From the NCBI GenBank assembly GCA_002070215.1, contig MWCV01000018.1, positions 1-48,673 on the forward strand: a stretch of DNA of 48,673 bases, read 5' to 3'. The DNA is from Chloroflexi bacterium ADurb.Bin180 (GTDB lineage: Bacteria > Chloroflexota > Anaerolineae > UBA2200). Shown here in pieces: positions 31,563-40,487 of the stretch. The stretch's first letter is position 1. Every line of letters begins with the position of its first letter. The position numbers and the translations under genes are program-made. The notes under the pieces were generated by a model, which did no database searches, had not been told where the DNA came from, and saw only the letters and a list, made by a program, of their open reading frames with translations.

Positions 31563-32744
31563 ATGAAGCTGTCATCGGCCATGTCGCGCCTCGGAACCGA
31601 GACCGCCTTTGAGGTGTTGGTGAGAGCGCGTGCTCTGGAGGCCCAGGGCAGAGAAGTCGTGCACCTGGAAATCGGTGAACCGGACTTTGACACGCCATCG
31701 AACATCATCGAGGCCGCCTGCAAGGCGCTGCACGGCGGCTATACCCACTATGGCCCTGCGGCGGGATTGCCTGCGCTGCGCGAGGCGGTGGCCGCTGAAG
31801 TGTCCCGCTCGCGCAAGATCAAGGTAACGCCAGATCAGGTAGTTGTTACCCCGGGTGGCAAGCCGATCATGTTCTACACCATCCTCGCTCTTGCTGAAAA
31901 AGGCGACGAGGTGATGTACCCCAACCCCGGCTTTCCCATCTATGAGTCGATGATCAACTTTGTGGGCGCCAAGCCGGTGCCGCTGCCGCTGCTCGAAGAG
32001 CGCGAGTTCCGGGTAGACACCGAGTACCTGCGCAAAAAGATCACCAAAAAGACCAAGCTGATCATCATCAACTCGCCGCACAACCCCTGCGGCAGCATGT
32101 TGAGCAAGAAGGATCTCAAGGAGATTGCCGACGCGGCCATCGAGCATGACATTCCGGTGCTGTCGGATGAGATCTACTGCCGTGATGTCTACGAGGGCAA
32201 GTTCGAGAGCATCACCCAGTTCCCCGGTATGCCTGAGCGGACCATCATCCTGGACGGCTTTAGCAAGACCTATGCCATGACTGGCTGGCGAATGGGCTAT
32301 GGCGTGATGCCGGCCGACTTTGCCGCTCAGGTAGCGAAGCTGCAGACCAACGCCGCATCCTGCACTGCCTCGTTCAGCCAGATGGCTGGTGTGGAAGCCC
32401 TCACTGGGCCGCAGGACGAGGCGCACAGGATGGTGGCCGCGTTCAAAGAGCGCCGCGACCTCATTGTGAAGGGCCTGAACGAGATCCCGGGCATCCGCTG
32501 CCTGCTACCCAAGGGCGCATTCTATGTCTTCCCGAACATCAAGGAAGCAATGAAGCGTGGCAAGTTCCCCACGGCCAAGGCCTTTGCCGACGCTCTGCTC
32601 CAGGAAGCAGGCGTGGCGGCACTGTCGGGCACGGCCTTTGGCAATTACGGCGAGGGTTACCTGCGCTTTTCCTATGCCAACTCGATTCCCAACATCAAGA
32701 AGGCTCTGCAGCGCATCGGCGAGTTCGTGGAGAAACACAAATAG
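31563..32744 (+). CDS. Class I/II pyridoxal-phosphate aminotransferase (aspartate aminotransferase-like)
   Basis: A 393-residue fold-type I enzyme. PLP-binding residues are visible: THYGPAAGLPALREAV, the NSPHNPCG loop with Asn, DEIY (202-205) and Lys235 in GFSKTYAMTGWRMGY, plus the substrate Arg in YLRFSYA near the C-terminus. It belongs to the AspAT Ib group that includes aspartate and alanine/branched-chain aminotransferases; substrate is undecided. ATG 31563 has GGAGG 5 nt upstream; an upstream frame to 31524 is not supported. Monocistronic, with its own promoter and a strong terminator. Confidence 0.93.
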   Translation: MKLSSAMSRLGTETAFEVLVRARALEAQGREVVHLEIGEPDFDTPSNIIEAACKALHGGYTHYGPAAGLPALREAVAAEVSRSRKIKVTPDQVVVTPGGKPIMFYTILALAEKGDEVMYPNPGFPIYESMINFVGAKPVPLPLLEEREFRVDTEYLRKKITKKTKLIIINSPHNPCGSMLSKKDLKEIADAAIEHDIPVLSDEIYCRDVYEGKFESITQFPGMPERTIILDGFSKTYAMTGWRMGYGVMPADFAAQVAKLQTNAASCTASFSQMAGVEALTGPQDEAHRMVAAFKERRDLIVKGLNEIPGIRCLLPKGAFYVFPNIKEAMKRGKFPTAKAFADALLQEAGVAALSGTAFGNYGEGYLRFSYANSIPNIKKALQRIGEFVEKHK

Positions 32745-32775
32745 CCTGCGCCAGTGCCTGATCTCGACGTAACCA

Positions 32776-32805
32776 AGAACCCCTGCCGGCATCGGCAGGG
32801 GTTCT
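32776..32805 (+). terminator. Strong terminator after the aminotransferase gene
   Basis: AGAACCCCTGCCG-GCAT-CGGCAGGGGTTCT, a perfect 13-bp stem with a 4-nt loop, followed by GCTTTG. Being symmetric and lying between convergent genes, it may stop transcription both ways. Confidence 0.85.
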
Positions 32806-32840
32806 GCTTTGTAGCAAGGAGACGACTGGCCTGAGACAGC

Positions 32841-33989
32841 CTAGCGGTCAGAAGCAGACCCCTTCTGAACCAGTGGCAGAAAGAGCCGCCACACCACCGG
32901 CTCTGGCGTGAGGGTGACCGTGCTGGTGGGCGTCGCCGACGGTTGCAGCGTGGCAGTGTCCGTGGGCGTCGGCACTTCCGTGTTGGTGGCGGTAGGTGCC
33001 AGAGTGGGAGTGTCGGTCGGAATCGGTGTCAGCGTCTCGGTGGGGGTGCTGGTCGCCGTGTGAGTTGGGACAGGCGTTGCCGTCTCGGTTGCCGTCGCCG
33101 TTGGCGATGCCGTGGGTGTAGCTGTCGGGGTTGCGGTGGCTGAAGCGGTCGGTGTGGCCGTAGCCGTAGCTGAAGCCGTAGGCGTGGCAGTGGCCGTTGC
33201 CGTGGCGGTAGGCGAGGGCGTCTGCGTCGCTGTCTGCGTGGGAGTGGGCGTCCTTGTGTCGGTTGGAGTGGCGCTGGCCGTTGGCGTGGAGGTGGGCTCG
33301 CGCCAGGTTACCTGCAGATAGGGCCTCAGCAGGGTGTTGGGACCGCGTGAGGAGTAGAAGGCGGACTTGCCCAGCGGGTAGTAGCGATCACCGACGAGGA
33401 TCAGTCCGTGGTTGCCGTCCGCGACCCATTGCTGGACGATGCTCGTCACAGGCACACGGATCCACTGCCCGTCTCCCGTCACCTCTCCGACTTCCTCCGG
33501 AGCATAGCTCAGACAGCGGTCGGACGGCCCCTGACAGCCGGAAACCTCCCAGGCGTTGCCGGACGTGGCCTGGTACCAGGAGGCCTCGCTGGCCACCCAA
33601 TCCTTCTTGACGCAATAGGCTTCGAAGCGGAGGGGGGGCTTGTAGACGTCGGCAGCCTGGCCAGTGGGCACGTAGAGGAACAGCTCGGCCAGGACAATGC
33701 TGGATCCGGCCCGGATGGCCGAGGTATTGAACTTGAACAGCGGCACCAGCAGACTGTCGGCGCGCAGGTAGACCCACGATTGGTGGACGTGAGTCTGATT
33801 GGGCTCAAAGTAGTTCAGATAGGTGTCTTCCTGAACGTCAAAGCGCAGCTCGAACTGATCAAGGCTGGCGAGCGCGCCTCCCCTGGCGGGAGCCCCTGTG
33901 CCAGCGGGAACAGGAGCGAGCACCAGAGCCGCCACCAGGAAGGTGACCGAGAAAAGCAGAACAAGGAGCCGTCGGTAAGAGTAGCCCAT
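32841..33989 (-). CDS. Secreted DNRLRE-like protein with Thr/Pro-rich stalk and terminal FLPLV motif
   Basis: A 382-residue exported protein. A signal peptide (about 1-35) has a basic YRRLL start and a long hydrophobic core. A beta-rich domain (about 45-230) with [24 protein letters not shown] and a C-terminal HGLILVG...YYPLG resembles DNRLRE adhesion domains. Residues 231-363 are almost only Thr, Pro, Ala and Ser. The end [18 protein letters not shown] is a short hydrophobic motif seen at the ends of many Chloroflexota secreted proteins (recalled, not searched). ATG 33989 has GGAGG upstream; longer frames overlap hpt. Probably a surface protein of unknown role. Confidence 0.8.
   Translation of the reverse strand: MGYSYRRLLVLLFSVTFLVAALVLAPVPAGTGAPARGGALASLDQFELRFDVQEDTYLNYFEPNQTHVHQSWVYLRADSLLVPLFKFNTSAIRAGSSIVLAELFLYVPTGQAADVYKPPLRFEAYCVKKDWVASEASWYQATSGNAWEVSGCQGPSDRCLSYAPEEVGEVTGDGQWIRVPVTSIVQQWVADGNHGLILVGDRYYPLGKSAFYSSRGPNTLLRPYLQVTWREPTSTPTASATPTDTRTPTPTQTATQTPSPTATATATATPTASATATATPTASATATPTATPTASPTATATETATPVPTHTATSTPTETLTPIPTDTPTLAPTATNTEVPTPTDTATLQPSATPTSTVTLTPEPVVWRLFLPLVQKGSASDR
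32901..33299 (-). repeat. Low-complexity Thr/Pro/Ala-coding tract
   Basis: About 400 bp of imperfect short repeats encoding [11 protein letters not shown]-like units (residues 231-363 of the secreted protein). It produces long misleading open frames on the plus strand rich in Val and Ala, which are rejected. Such tracts are prone to length variation. Confidence 0.85.
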
Positions 33990-34014
33990 CGTCACATCCT
34001 CCTCAGCATGGGGC

Positions 34015-34566
34015 TCACGATCTTTCATACTTTTCTCTCTTGAGGACGCCGATGTAAGGCAGGCTGCGGTAGATCTCGGCGAAATCAAGGCCATAGCCGA
34101 TGACGAACTTGTTCGGGATCACAAAGCCAACATAGTCCAGTGGTATTTCGATCTCGCGCCGCGAAGGCTTGCTGAGCAAGGTGCAGATACGCACGCTCTT
34201 GGGGCGGCGCGTTTGCAGGTTCTGGGTGATGTAGGAGAGGGTGCGGCCCGTGTCAATGATGTCCTCAATGATGAGCACGTTCCGTCCGGCGATGTTCGTG
34301 TCGAGGTCCTTGAGGATACGCACGACCCCGCTTGACTCGGTGGAGGCTCCGTAGCTGGAGATGGCCATAAAGTCAATCGCATGCGGGATGGTGATCTCTC
34401 GCATGAGATCGGCGAGAAACAGAATGGCACCTTTCAGCACGCACACCAGAAGGAGGTCCTCGCTGGCATAGTCTGCCGAGATTTGCTGGCCGAGCTCGTG
34501 GACCCGTTGGCGCAGCTCTTGTTGACTGATCAGTACTTCGTCGACATCGTCATCCATTGTGGGCAT
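34015..34566 (-). CDS. hpt: Hypoxanthine phosphoribosyltransferase
   Basis: Purine salvage enzyme converting hypoxanthine or guanine plus PRPP to the nucleotide. The 183-residue product has the type I PRTase PRPP loop [14 protein letters not shown], the conserved [16 protein letters not shown], the SYG of ISSYGAST, and the base-binding [22 protein letters not shown] 34566 has GAGG 4 nt upstream; ATG 34557 lacks one. In many bacteria hpt follows tilS, as here with one gene between. A possible own promoter lies in the 3' end of the methyltransferase gene. Confidence 0.97.
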   Translation of the reverse strand: MPTMDDDVDEVLISQQELRQRVHELGQQISADYASEDLLLVCVLKGAILFLADLMREITIPHAIDFMAISSYGASTESSGVVRILKDLDTNIAGRNVLIIEDIIDTGRTLSYITQNLQTRRPKSVRICTLLSKPSRREIEIPLDYVGFVIPNKFVIGYGLDFAEIYRSLPYIGVLKREKYERS

Positions 34567-34597
34567 AGGCCTCGTCTCGTGAAGCCGGAATGCGGCT

Positions 34598-34626
34598 AGT
34601 ATACATCAGAGCACACGGCAGACCAA
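34598..34626 (-). promoter_or_regulatory. Possible internal promoter of hpt
   Basis: Reading leftward, TTGGTC (34626-34621), a 17-bp spacer and TATACT (34603-34598), lying across the end of the rlmI-like gene. The -10 is good and the -35 weak. Confidence 0.45.
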
Positions 34627-35793
34627 TCCCTTGAGGTACTCACCCTCGGGGAAGCTGAGCAGAATGGGGTGGTCGGCTGCCTGAGAAAGCTTGCTCAGGA
34701 TCTGGACATCGCGATGGGCGTCGACGCTGGCGCCAAAAAGGATCTTCTGGAACAGGTCCGGCGTCACCAGCCCCGAGCAGGAGAGACTGAAAAGTATGCC
34801 GCCCGGCGACAGGAGCTGCATCGACAACCAGTTGATATCCTTGTAGCCGCGCGCGGCGGCGTTCACCTGGCTCTGGGCGTAGGCGAACTTGGGCGGGTCG
34901 AGGGCGATCAGGTCAAAGGTGCGACCCGCGGCCCGGTACTGGCGGAGAACCGCAAACACGTCGCCCACGACATACTCGTCCGCATCATCCGGCAGACCGT
35001 TGAGCTGCACATTGCGGCGGGCCAGGGCGAGGGCGTCGGCCGAGGTATCGATGTTGACCACACTGCATGCACCAGCCGCATGAGCGTACACGGCAAAGCC
35101 GCCCGTGTAGGCAAAGGCATTGAGCACGCTCTGGCCGCTACAGTGGCAACCGAGCTGGGCCCGGTTGTCCCGCTGATCCAAGTAAAAACCCGTCTTCTGC
35201 CCCTGCTTCAAGTCCACCAGGAAACGATGGCCGTTCTCGTGGATCTCCACCAGATCAGGGGGCTCCTGGCCAGAGAGTACTCCTCTGTGCTGTGCCAGCC
35301 CTTCCTTCTCCCTTACGTCGACGTCGCTGCGTTCGTAGATACCCTGGCAGTGCAACAGCCCGGCCAGGATGGAGACCAGCTCGGTCTTGACTTGCTCTAT
35401 GCCGAGCGTCAGAGACTGCAGCACGACGAAATCGCCGTAGGTATCCACGATCAGGCCCGGGAGCAGGTCCGACTCGGCGTACACCAGGCGGCAGGCGGTG
35501 GCGAACCCCGGGCGCAACAGGTCCTGACGCCGCTGAATGGCCTGCTCCAGGCGCCTGGTCCAAAAGCCCGTGTCGACCGGCTCTCCTTCATCCCATGTAA
35601 GGAGGCGCACTGTGATCTGCGAGCGGCGGTTGAGGTAGCCCCTGGCCACGAACTGGCCTTTGGAGTCGGCCACGTCTACTACCTGGCCGTCAGTCACTTC
35701 GGCGGGGATGCGGGCGATGGCTCCGGAAAAGATCCAGGGATGCCGGTGCAGGGCTGGCTTTTCCTTGCCTGGCTTCAGAGTGATGCTGGGCAA
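34606..35793 (-). CDS. Class I SAM-dependent rRNA (cytosine-5)-methyltransferase, RlmI-like
   Basis: A 395-residue protein with an N-terminal PUA-like domain (ITLKPGKEKPALHRHPWIFSGAI) followed by an RlmI-type methyltransferase. AdoMet motif I is SVLNAFAYTGGFAVYAHAAG, an acidic NIDTS follows, and the catalytic-region motif is LIALDPPKFA with SLSCSGLVTPD near the end. RlmI methylates C1962 of 23S rRNA. Start TTG 35793 has AAGGAG 7 nt upstream and matches the family N-terminus. It overlaps the tilS 3' end by 19 bp. Confidence 0.92.
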   Translation of the reverse strand: MPSITLKPGKEKPALHRHPWIFSGAIARIPAEVTDGQVVDVADSKGQFVARGYLNRRSQITVRLLTWDEGEPVDTGFWTRRLEQAIQRRQDLLRPGFATACRLVYAESDLLPGLIVDTYGDFVVLQSLTLGIEQVKTELVSILAGLLHCQGIYERSDVDVREKEGLAQHRGVLSGQEPPDLVEIHENGHRFLVDLKQGQKTGFYLDQRDNRAQLGCHCSGQSVLNAFAYTGGFAVYAHAAGACSVVNIDTSADALALARRNVQLNGLPDDADEYVVGDVFAVLRQYRAAGRTFDLIALDPPKFAYAQSQVNAAARGYKDINWLSMQLLSPGGILFSLSCSGLVTPDLFQKILFGASVDAHRDVQILSKLSQAADHPILLSFPEGEYLKGLVCRVL

Positions 35794-37340
35794 GCGTCTT
35801 CTCCTTGGCGGCTTGAGCCGTTGGCCACGGGACTGCCGCGATCACTGCCACGCACGAATTCGGCCACCAGTACCAGGCGGGTGGACTCGCGGATTCTGGC
35901 CAGCTCGGAGATGCGCCAACCGGGCAGCCAGAGGATCCCGCGAGGCGACATGAGCAGGGGCAGGCGGTCGCGCCAGGCGCGAGGGATCTTGGCGCTGGTC
36001 ATAAACGCGTTGAGCGAGCCGGGCCGGTCACCCAGACCCTGCGGCCAGAAGCGGTCACCGCTGCGCCTTGGCCTGAGCTGTAGCCCGGTGCCTGCGGCCT
36101 CATGGTCCAGAAAGGCCTGCCACGTGCGCGGGGAACGAATTGTTTCCTCGGCCAGAGACGCGCGTGGCACGACCCTGGTAGTCAAGATCCACGCCGAACC
36201 GGGCAGGGCCGTCTCGCCGGGAACGGCGATGTGCAGTGGTTGATCCACCCAGGGGGTATCGGGAAGCTCTGGCGGGGCGCCGGCCCGGGCAATCTGCAGC
36301 CGGTCGTACTCGATTCTCGCTTCCAGACCACCGGGCAGAGTCGCCGCCATACCGGTGTGGCCGCTCGCCAGAACGGCCAGGGCGTTCTCGGTGTGCACCC
36401 AGTTGATGTTGCGCAGCGACCGGCGCAGGCGATGGATGACCTCCCTCAGCACGGAGCGCTGCAGGCTGAGCGGCAGCCGGCGCCAGCGGCTCAAGCTGAG
36501 GGAAATGCGGTCGGACGTTTCGCTCACCTCCAGCTCCTGCCAGGCCTGACGCTGGAGCTGTCTGAGGCAGGCATAGTCAGCGGCCAGGATGTCGGCGGAG
36601 CGAAGCGCTACCTCGCGAAAACGGGGGTTGAAGGTCTCGAGCACCGGCAAGAGCTCGTGGCGCAGACGATTGCGAAACAGGGTCGTGTCCAGGTTGGAGC
36701 GGTCAAAGCGGGGCTGCAGGTCGTGGGCCGCGCAGTAGGCCTCGATAGCACGGCGGGGTGTGGCCAGCAGAGGACGGATCAGCCACGGTCCCACGGCATA
36801 GGCAGCGCCGCCAGTGTCGAATCCGGAAAGCCGCATTTCGTCCAGGCGGGTGAGGGGCAGCATGCCCCGCAGCCCCGCCAGGCCAGAGCCGCGTAGCCAG
36901 TGCATCAGCACCGTCTCTACCTGGTCATCGGCGTTGTGGCCGACCGCCACTTTCTGTGCTCCGACCTGCGCCGCCACGCGGCCAAGAAAGGCATAACGAA
37001 TCTGGCGGGCCGCCTCTTCGACCGCCAGGCCGCGTTCCTTGGCCACAACACCCACCGGCAGGGATTCCACCGTAACGGGTATCGTCCAGTCCTGGCAGGT
37101 CTGGACCACGAACGTGGCATCAGCGTCGGCGTCGGCGCCCCGCAACTGGTGATTGAGATGGGCAACGTGGAGGTGCAGGTCGTAGGCCCCGCTCAACGCA
37201 CAGAGCACGTGCAGTAGGCACAGCGAGTCCGGGCCGCCAGACACTCCCACGACCACGGTGTCGCCGCGCGACAGCAGGCCATGGCGCTCGATGTAGCAGC
37301 GGACTTGGTCGACCAGGTCTTGGGCCATAGTCTGCTGCAT
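35775..37340 (-). CDS. tilS: tRNA(Ile)-lysidine synthase
   Basis: Converts the wobble C of the CAU-anticodon tRNA-Ile to lysidine, essential for AUA decoding. The 521-residue product has the N-type ATP pyrophosphatase loop VGVSGGPDSLCLLHVL (SGGPDS at 34-39), HLNHQLRGADADAD, VAVGHNADDQVETVLMHWLRGSGL and RPLLATPRRAIEAYC, then the TilS substrate-binding region and a C-terminal domain with PRRSGDRFWPQGLG and PRAWRDRLPLL. The ATG at 37340 lies just after the Gfo/Idh stop. The rlmI-like and hpt genes follow. Confidence 0.95.
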   Translation of the reverse strand: MQQTMAQDLVDQVRCYIERHGLLSRGDTVVVGVSGGPDSLCLLHVLCALSGAYDLHLHVAHLNHQLRGADADADATFVVQTCQDWTIPVTVESLPVGVVAKERGLAVEEAARQIRYAFLGRVAAQVGAQKVAVGHNADDQVETVLMHWLRGSGLAGLRGMLPLTRLDEMRLSGFDTGGAAYAVGPWLIRPLLATPRRAIEAYCAAHDLQPRFDRSNLDTTLFRNRLRHELLPVLETFNPRFREVALRSADILAADYACLRQLQRQAWQELEVSETSDRISLSLSRWRRLPLSLQRSVLREVIHRLRRSLRNINWVHTENALAVLASGHTGMAATLPGGLEARIEYDRLQIARAGAPPELPDTPWVDQPLHIAVPGETALPGSAWILTTRVVPRASLAEETIRSPRTWQAFLDHEAAGTGLQLRPRRSGDRFWPQGLGDRPGSLNAFMTSAKIPRAWRDRLPLLMSPRGILWLPGWRISELARIRESTRLVLVAEFVRGSDRGSPVANGSSRQGEDACPASL

Positions 37341-37342
37341 GG

Positions 37343-38740
37343 TTATCCGGCCGTGCGCCGGAACTCGGCCATATCGATCACGGTACCAGTCACTCTGGCC
37401 TGCTCCGCGGCAAAGGCCAGGAGGTGGCTTTCCAGCGATTGCCTGGCCGTGGTCAGGGCACAGCCCCTGTTACGCACCGCCTGGACAAAGCCGCGCATCA
37501 GGTCCAGGTCGGCGCCGCCGTGGCCCGTGGCGCCCACCGGGCCAGCGGGCGGACGCAGTGTCTCCACCTGCCCCGTCAGATGGTCGTGAATCTGGATCTC
37601 CTGGTGCATCGCATTGTAAGCGCCAAAGAGCGTGGCCCTGGTGCCGTCATAACGCATGGTGCGCCCCTCCAGGTACGAGTGGCCGTGCATCACCAGGGCG
37701 ACGCTGGTGCCGTCCTCCAGTTCCTGGCTGACCACCTGATGGTCGACCACGTCGTTGTCGCAGTGATATACGCAGCGACCGTAAGGGCCGGTTTGGAGAG
37801 CGCAGAGGCGCGCTTCCGGGCTGGTGTCCTCGGACAGCACCGAAATGGGCCAGCCGCGATAGTCGCGCGCGGCAGCAAAGCCGGGGACGAGCTTTTCCGC
37901 CCACCTGGCTGCCACCGGGTGATCAAGGATGAGCCGCGAGGCCCAGCGCTCCCACAGCACTGGCGAGTCGCGGGTCATACGCAGCAGGGGAATCAGGTCG
38001 AGGTACAGACGCGGTGCGAACCAGGGGCAGGTCTTGTCCGCCGGGCAGCCGTCGGTACAGCGCGCTGGTGCGCCGGGCGGGGCATTCTCGGCCCGGTAAT
38101 GGACGAGCGAGCCGACAGAACTCAGCCTCTGCGTGGGCCCCAGGATCCAGTAGAGGATGTCCAGGTCGTGGCAGCACTTGGCCAGGATCATCGGGCTTTC
38201 GAGCTGGCTGTTGCGCCAGTTGCCGCGCACGTAGGAATGGGCCATATGCCAGTAGCTGACGTTCTCCCTGTGCTCCACTGTGATCACTCGCCCCAGTCGG
38301 CCCGAGTCGACAATGCCCTTGAGCCGGGTGAAGAAGGCGGTGTAGCGCAGCTCGTGGCAGACCTGCAGCAGGCGTTCGGTCTGCTCTGCGGTTTGCACCA
38401 GGCGCACACAGTCGGCCAGGGTGGTGGCCATCGGCTTTTCCAGCAGCACGTCGTAGCCCAGCTCCATAGAGGCAACGGCCGGCTCCGCGTGCATGCTGTC
38501 GAGCGTGCAGACGAGGGCCACATCGGCGAGCTTGCCCGCCTGCAGCAGCTCCTGCCAGGTGGAGAACTGTCGGTCTGAAGCGATGCCGTGGGCGCGGGCG
38601 AATCTGGCGCGGCGGTCGGCCAGCGGCTCGGCCACGGCGACAAAGCGCAGCTCATCGGGGTGCTGCAGTGCGTAAGGTGCGTAGGCATCCTGACCGCGGT
38701 TGCCCGCGCCGATGAGGATGGCTGTCAGGGGCTCGGCCAA
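37343..38740 (-). CDS. Gfo/Idh/MocA-family oxidoreductase with a Cys-rich insertion
   Basis: A 465-residue NAD(P)-dependent sugar or inositol dehydrogenase-like protein. The Rossmann motif is LIGAGNRGQDAYAPYAL; the EKP motif is VLLEKPMATT. The C-terminal beta domain includes the catalytic-region HDLDILYWILG. At about residues 229-241 it has CTDGCPADKTCPW, a cluster of three Cys that is found in a subgroup of these proteins and may bind metal. Substrate unknown. The TTG start has AGGAGG 5 nt upstream. It lies 9 bp after the YhfC-like gene and 2 bp before tilS. Confidence 0.88.
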   Translation of the reverse strand: MAEPLTAILIGAGNRGQDAYAPYALQHPDELRFVAVAEPLADRRARFARAHGIASDRQFSTWQELLQAGKLADVALVCTLDSMHAEPAVASMELGYDVLLEKPMATTLADCVRLVQTAEQTERLLQVCHELRYTAFFTRLKGIVDSGRLGRVITVEHRENVSYWHMAHSYVRGNWRNSQLESPMILAKCCHDLDILYWILGPTQRLSSVGSLVHYRAENAPPGAPARCTDGCPADKTCPWFAPRLYLDLIPLLRMTRDSPVLWERWASRLILDHPVAARWAEKLVPGFAAARDYRGWPISVLSEDTSPEARLCALQTGPYGRCVYHCDNDVVDHQVVSQELEDGTSVALVMHGHSYLEGRTMRYDGTRATLFGAYNAMHQEIQIHDHLTGQVETLRPPAGPVGATGHGGADLDLMRGFVQAVRNRGCALTTARQSLESHLLAFAAEQARVTGTVIDMAEFRRTAG

Positions 38741-38749
38741 GATGACCTC

Positions 38750-39643
38750 CTAATTGCCGCTGTGGTAGCGGCTTGACTCCAGCGCTTCTGGCGCAATCGT
38801 CTGCTCAGGCGTGGGCACAGCGGTGGCTCGAAGTGTGGGCGCCAGAGGCGACTCCGCAGGAACACTCGCCGCTGGCTCCCTGTCGCGCAGCAGCCAGATC
38901 ATACCCAGGCTGAGCAGGCCGCAGGCAGCCACCAGCCCCTCGGTGGCGTACACACCCCAGGTCTGCATGGCGAAAACCGCCAGGGCGTCTAGCAGGGCAT
39001 GCCACAGCACGGCCAACAGAAACCAGAGCCAGTTGCGCCGGGTGAGTGCCTGCAGCACCAGGATGGACAGTGCCAGGTGCAGACACAGGCCAATCACCCG
39101 TTCCACTGCGGGTAGCAGGTGCTCGTACCAGGGCATGCCCCAGAACGTGGCCAGAGCGGTCCGGGCCGCTTCGACCTGGGAGGGGTCGAGCGTCGCGGCG
39201 AGATCCACCTCTCTCAGCGCCACCAGTTGGATGAGCACATAGAACACAACCAGGCCCGCCAGTATGGCCTCGACGCCGCCGTGGCCGGCACCGAACATCA
39301 GCCCCTCGCGCCAGCTCCGCGCCTGACGCAGGGGACCGAGCAGCATGAGCAGCCTGGCCGTCTCTTCGAACACGCCGGCGGAGAGGCCCAGCAGTAGCGC
39401 CACGACCACCAGATCAGTGCTACCGCCGGTGGGATGCGGAGCCAGTCGTTGCAGGAGCGGATTCAGCACCCACTGGTTGAACGGGATATGCAGCACCTGC
39501 GAGGCAACGTAGGTGACCATGCCCAGCGCGTAAAGCCGCCATTCCGCCTTGAGCCGCGATGCCAGGACGATGCCCAGCAGAATGGGCAGGGCGATCATCA
39601 GCAGCGGGTTGAGTACAGCAGCAATCGTCGTGAGTGCGTTCAT
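38750..39643 (-). CDS. YhfC-family intramembrane metalloprotease-like protein
   Basis: A 297-residue protein with about eight membrane segments. It has the three putative metal motifs of the YhfC family: FEETARLLML, FGAGHGGVEAILAG and LWHALLDALAVFA. The related PrsW and CPBP groups use such Glu/His pairs for peptide cleavage in the membrane. ATG 39643 has GGGGAAGG upstream. First gene of a leftward run ending at the secreted DNRLRE-like protein; no obvious functional link to its neighbours. Confidence 0.85.
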   Translation of the reverse strand: MNALTTIAAVLNPLLMIALPILLGIVLASRLKAEWRLYALGMVTYVASQVLHIPFNQWVLNPLLQRLAPHPTGGSTDLVVVALLLGLSAGVFEETARLLMLLGPLRQARSWREGLMFGAGHGGVEAILAGLVVFYVLIQLVALREVDLAATLDPSQVEAARTALATFWGMPWYEHLLPAVERVIGLCLHLALSILVLQALTRRNWLWFLLAVLWHALLDALAVFAMQTWGVYATEGLVAACGLLSLGMIWLLRDREPAASVPAESPLAPTLRATAVPTPEQTIAPEALESSRYHSGN

Positions 39644-39878
39644 CGACCTTCCCCTGGTCAGTCCCGGCCATTCTAGCACGCAACGACCACTGAGGCAACG
39701 GTGGATCCGTGAGAGCCTGTGCCACGACTGGCGGGAAAGCCAATCTGACGATTCTTGCGGTAGAATGGATCACAGCCCTTGCGCCGCTGTGCGAACGCCG
39801 TGTTCGAGCCTGGCACAGCGAGCATCAAGGCTGAGCTGGCCTGGACGCGGGCCTTCATCCGGCAGTTGGAGGAAACCG

Positions 39879-40487
39879 ATGGCCAAACATGACTGGAAGA
39901 AGGACCTGAAGCACCTGTACCTGCCCAAACCTGGTCCGTTCGCCTTTGTGGACGTCCCGCCGATGCAATTCCTGATGATCGATGGGCACGGTGACCCCAA
40001 CACCAGTCCTGACTATCAGGACACGTTCACCGCTCTCTACAGCGTGGCCTATGGCATCAAGTTCGGGGTCAAGTCGCTGGGCATCGAGTTCAGCGTCGCC
40101 CCGCCGGAAGGCCTGTGGTGGTCCAAGGGGCCAACGCTGGACCTGACGGACAAGTCCGACTGGGACTGGACGATGATGATCATGCTGCCGGACGAGATCA
40201 CGGCGGCGCAGTTCCAGAAGGCGCGCGCCGAGGCGGTGCAGAAGAAGGGGCTGCCGGTGATCGAACAGGTTCGCCTGGAGACCTACCACGAGGGCCTGTC
40301 GGTGCAAGTGATGTACCTCGGCGCCTACTCCGACGAAGGCCCGACCATCCTGGCCATGCACCAGTTCATTGCCGAGCAGGGCTATGTGCCCAACGGCAAG
40401 CACCATGAGATCTACATCGGTGATCCGCGACGCTCGGCTCCGGACAAGCTCAAGACGGTGATCCGTCAGCCGGTGCGCAAGGCCTAG
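39879..40487 (+). CDS. GyrI-like small-molecule-binding domain protein
   Basis: A 202-residue single-domain protein. FAFVDVPPMQFLMIDGHGDPN, TFTALYSVAYGIKF, the aromatic PPEGLWW and the C-terminal GKHHEIYIGDPRRS are typical of the stand-alone GyrI-like/AraC effector-binding family, which binds hydrophobic cations and may hydrolyse reactive compounds. ATG 39879 has GGAGG 6 nt upstream; the longer frame from 39549 lies in the opposite-strand YhfC gene and is rejected. Its TAG stop overlaps the TAG of the convergent aldolase gene inside CTAG. Confidence 0.9.
   Translation: MAKHDWKKDLKHLYLPKPGPFAFVDVPPMQFLMIDGHGDPNTSPDYQDTFTALYSVAYGIKFGVKSLGIEFSVAPPEGLWWSKGPTLDLTDKSDWDWTMMIMLPDEITAAQFQKARAEAVQKKGLPVIEQVRLETYHEGLSVQVMYLGAYSDEGPTILAMHQFIAEQGYVPNGKHHEIYIGDPRRSAPDKLKTVIRQPVRKA

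Noticed and set aside
32943-33321. Plus-strand Val/Ala/Gly-rich open frames
   Set aside because: They are the antisense shadow of the Thr/Pro/Ala-coding tract of the secreted protein.
39549-39878. N-terminal extension of the GyrI-like frame
   Set aside because: It lies antisense to the YhfC-like gene and its promoter region. The ATG at 39879 has GGAGG and matches the family N-terminus.
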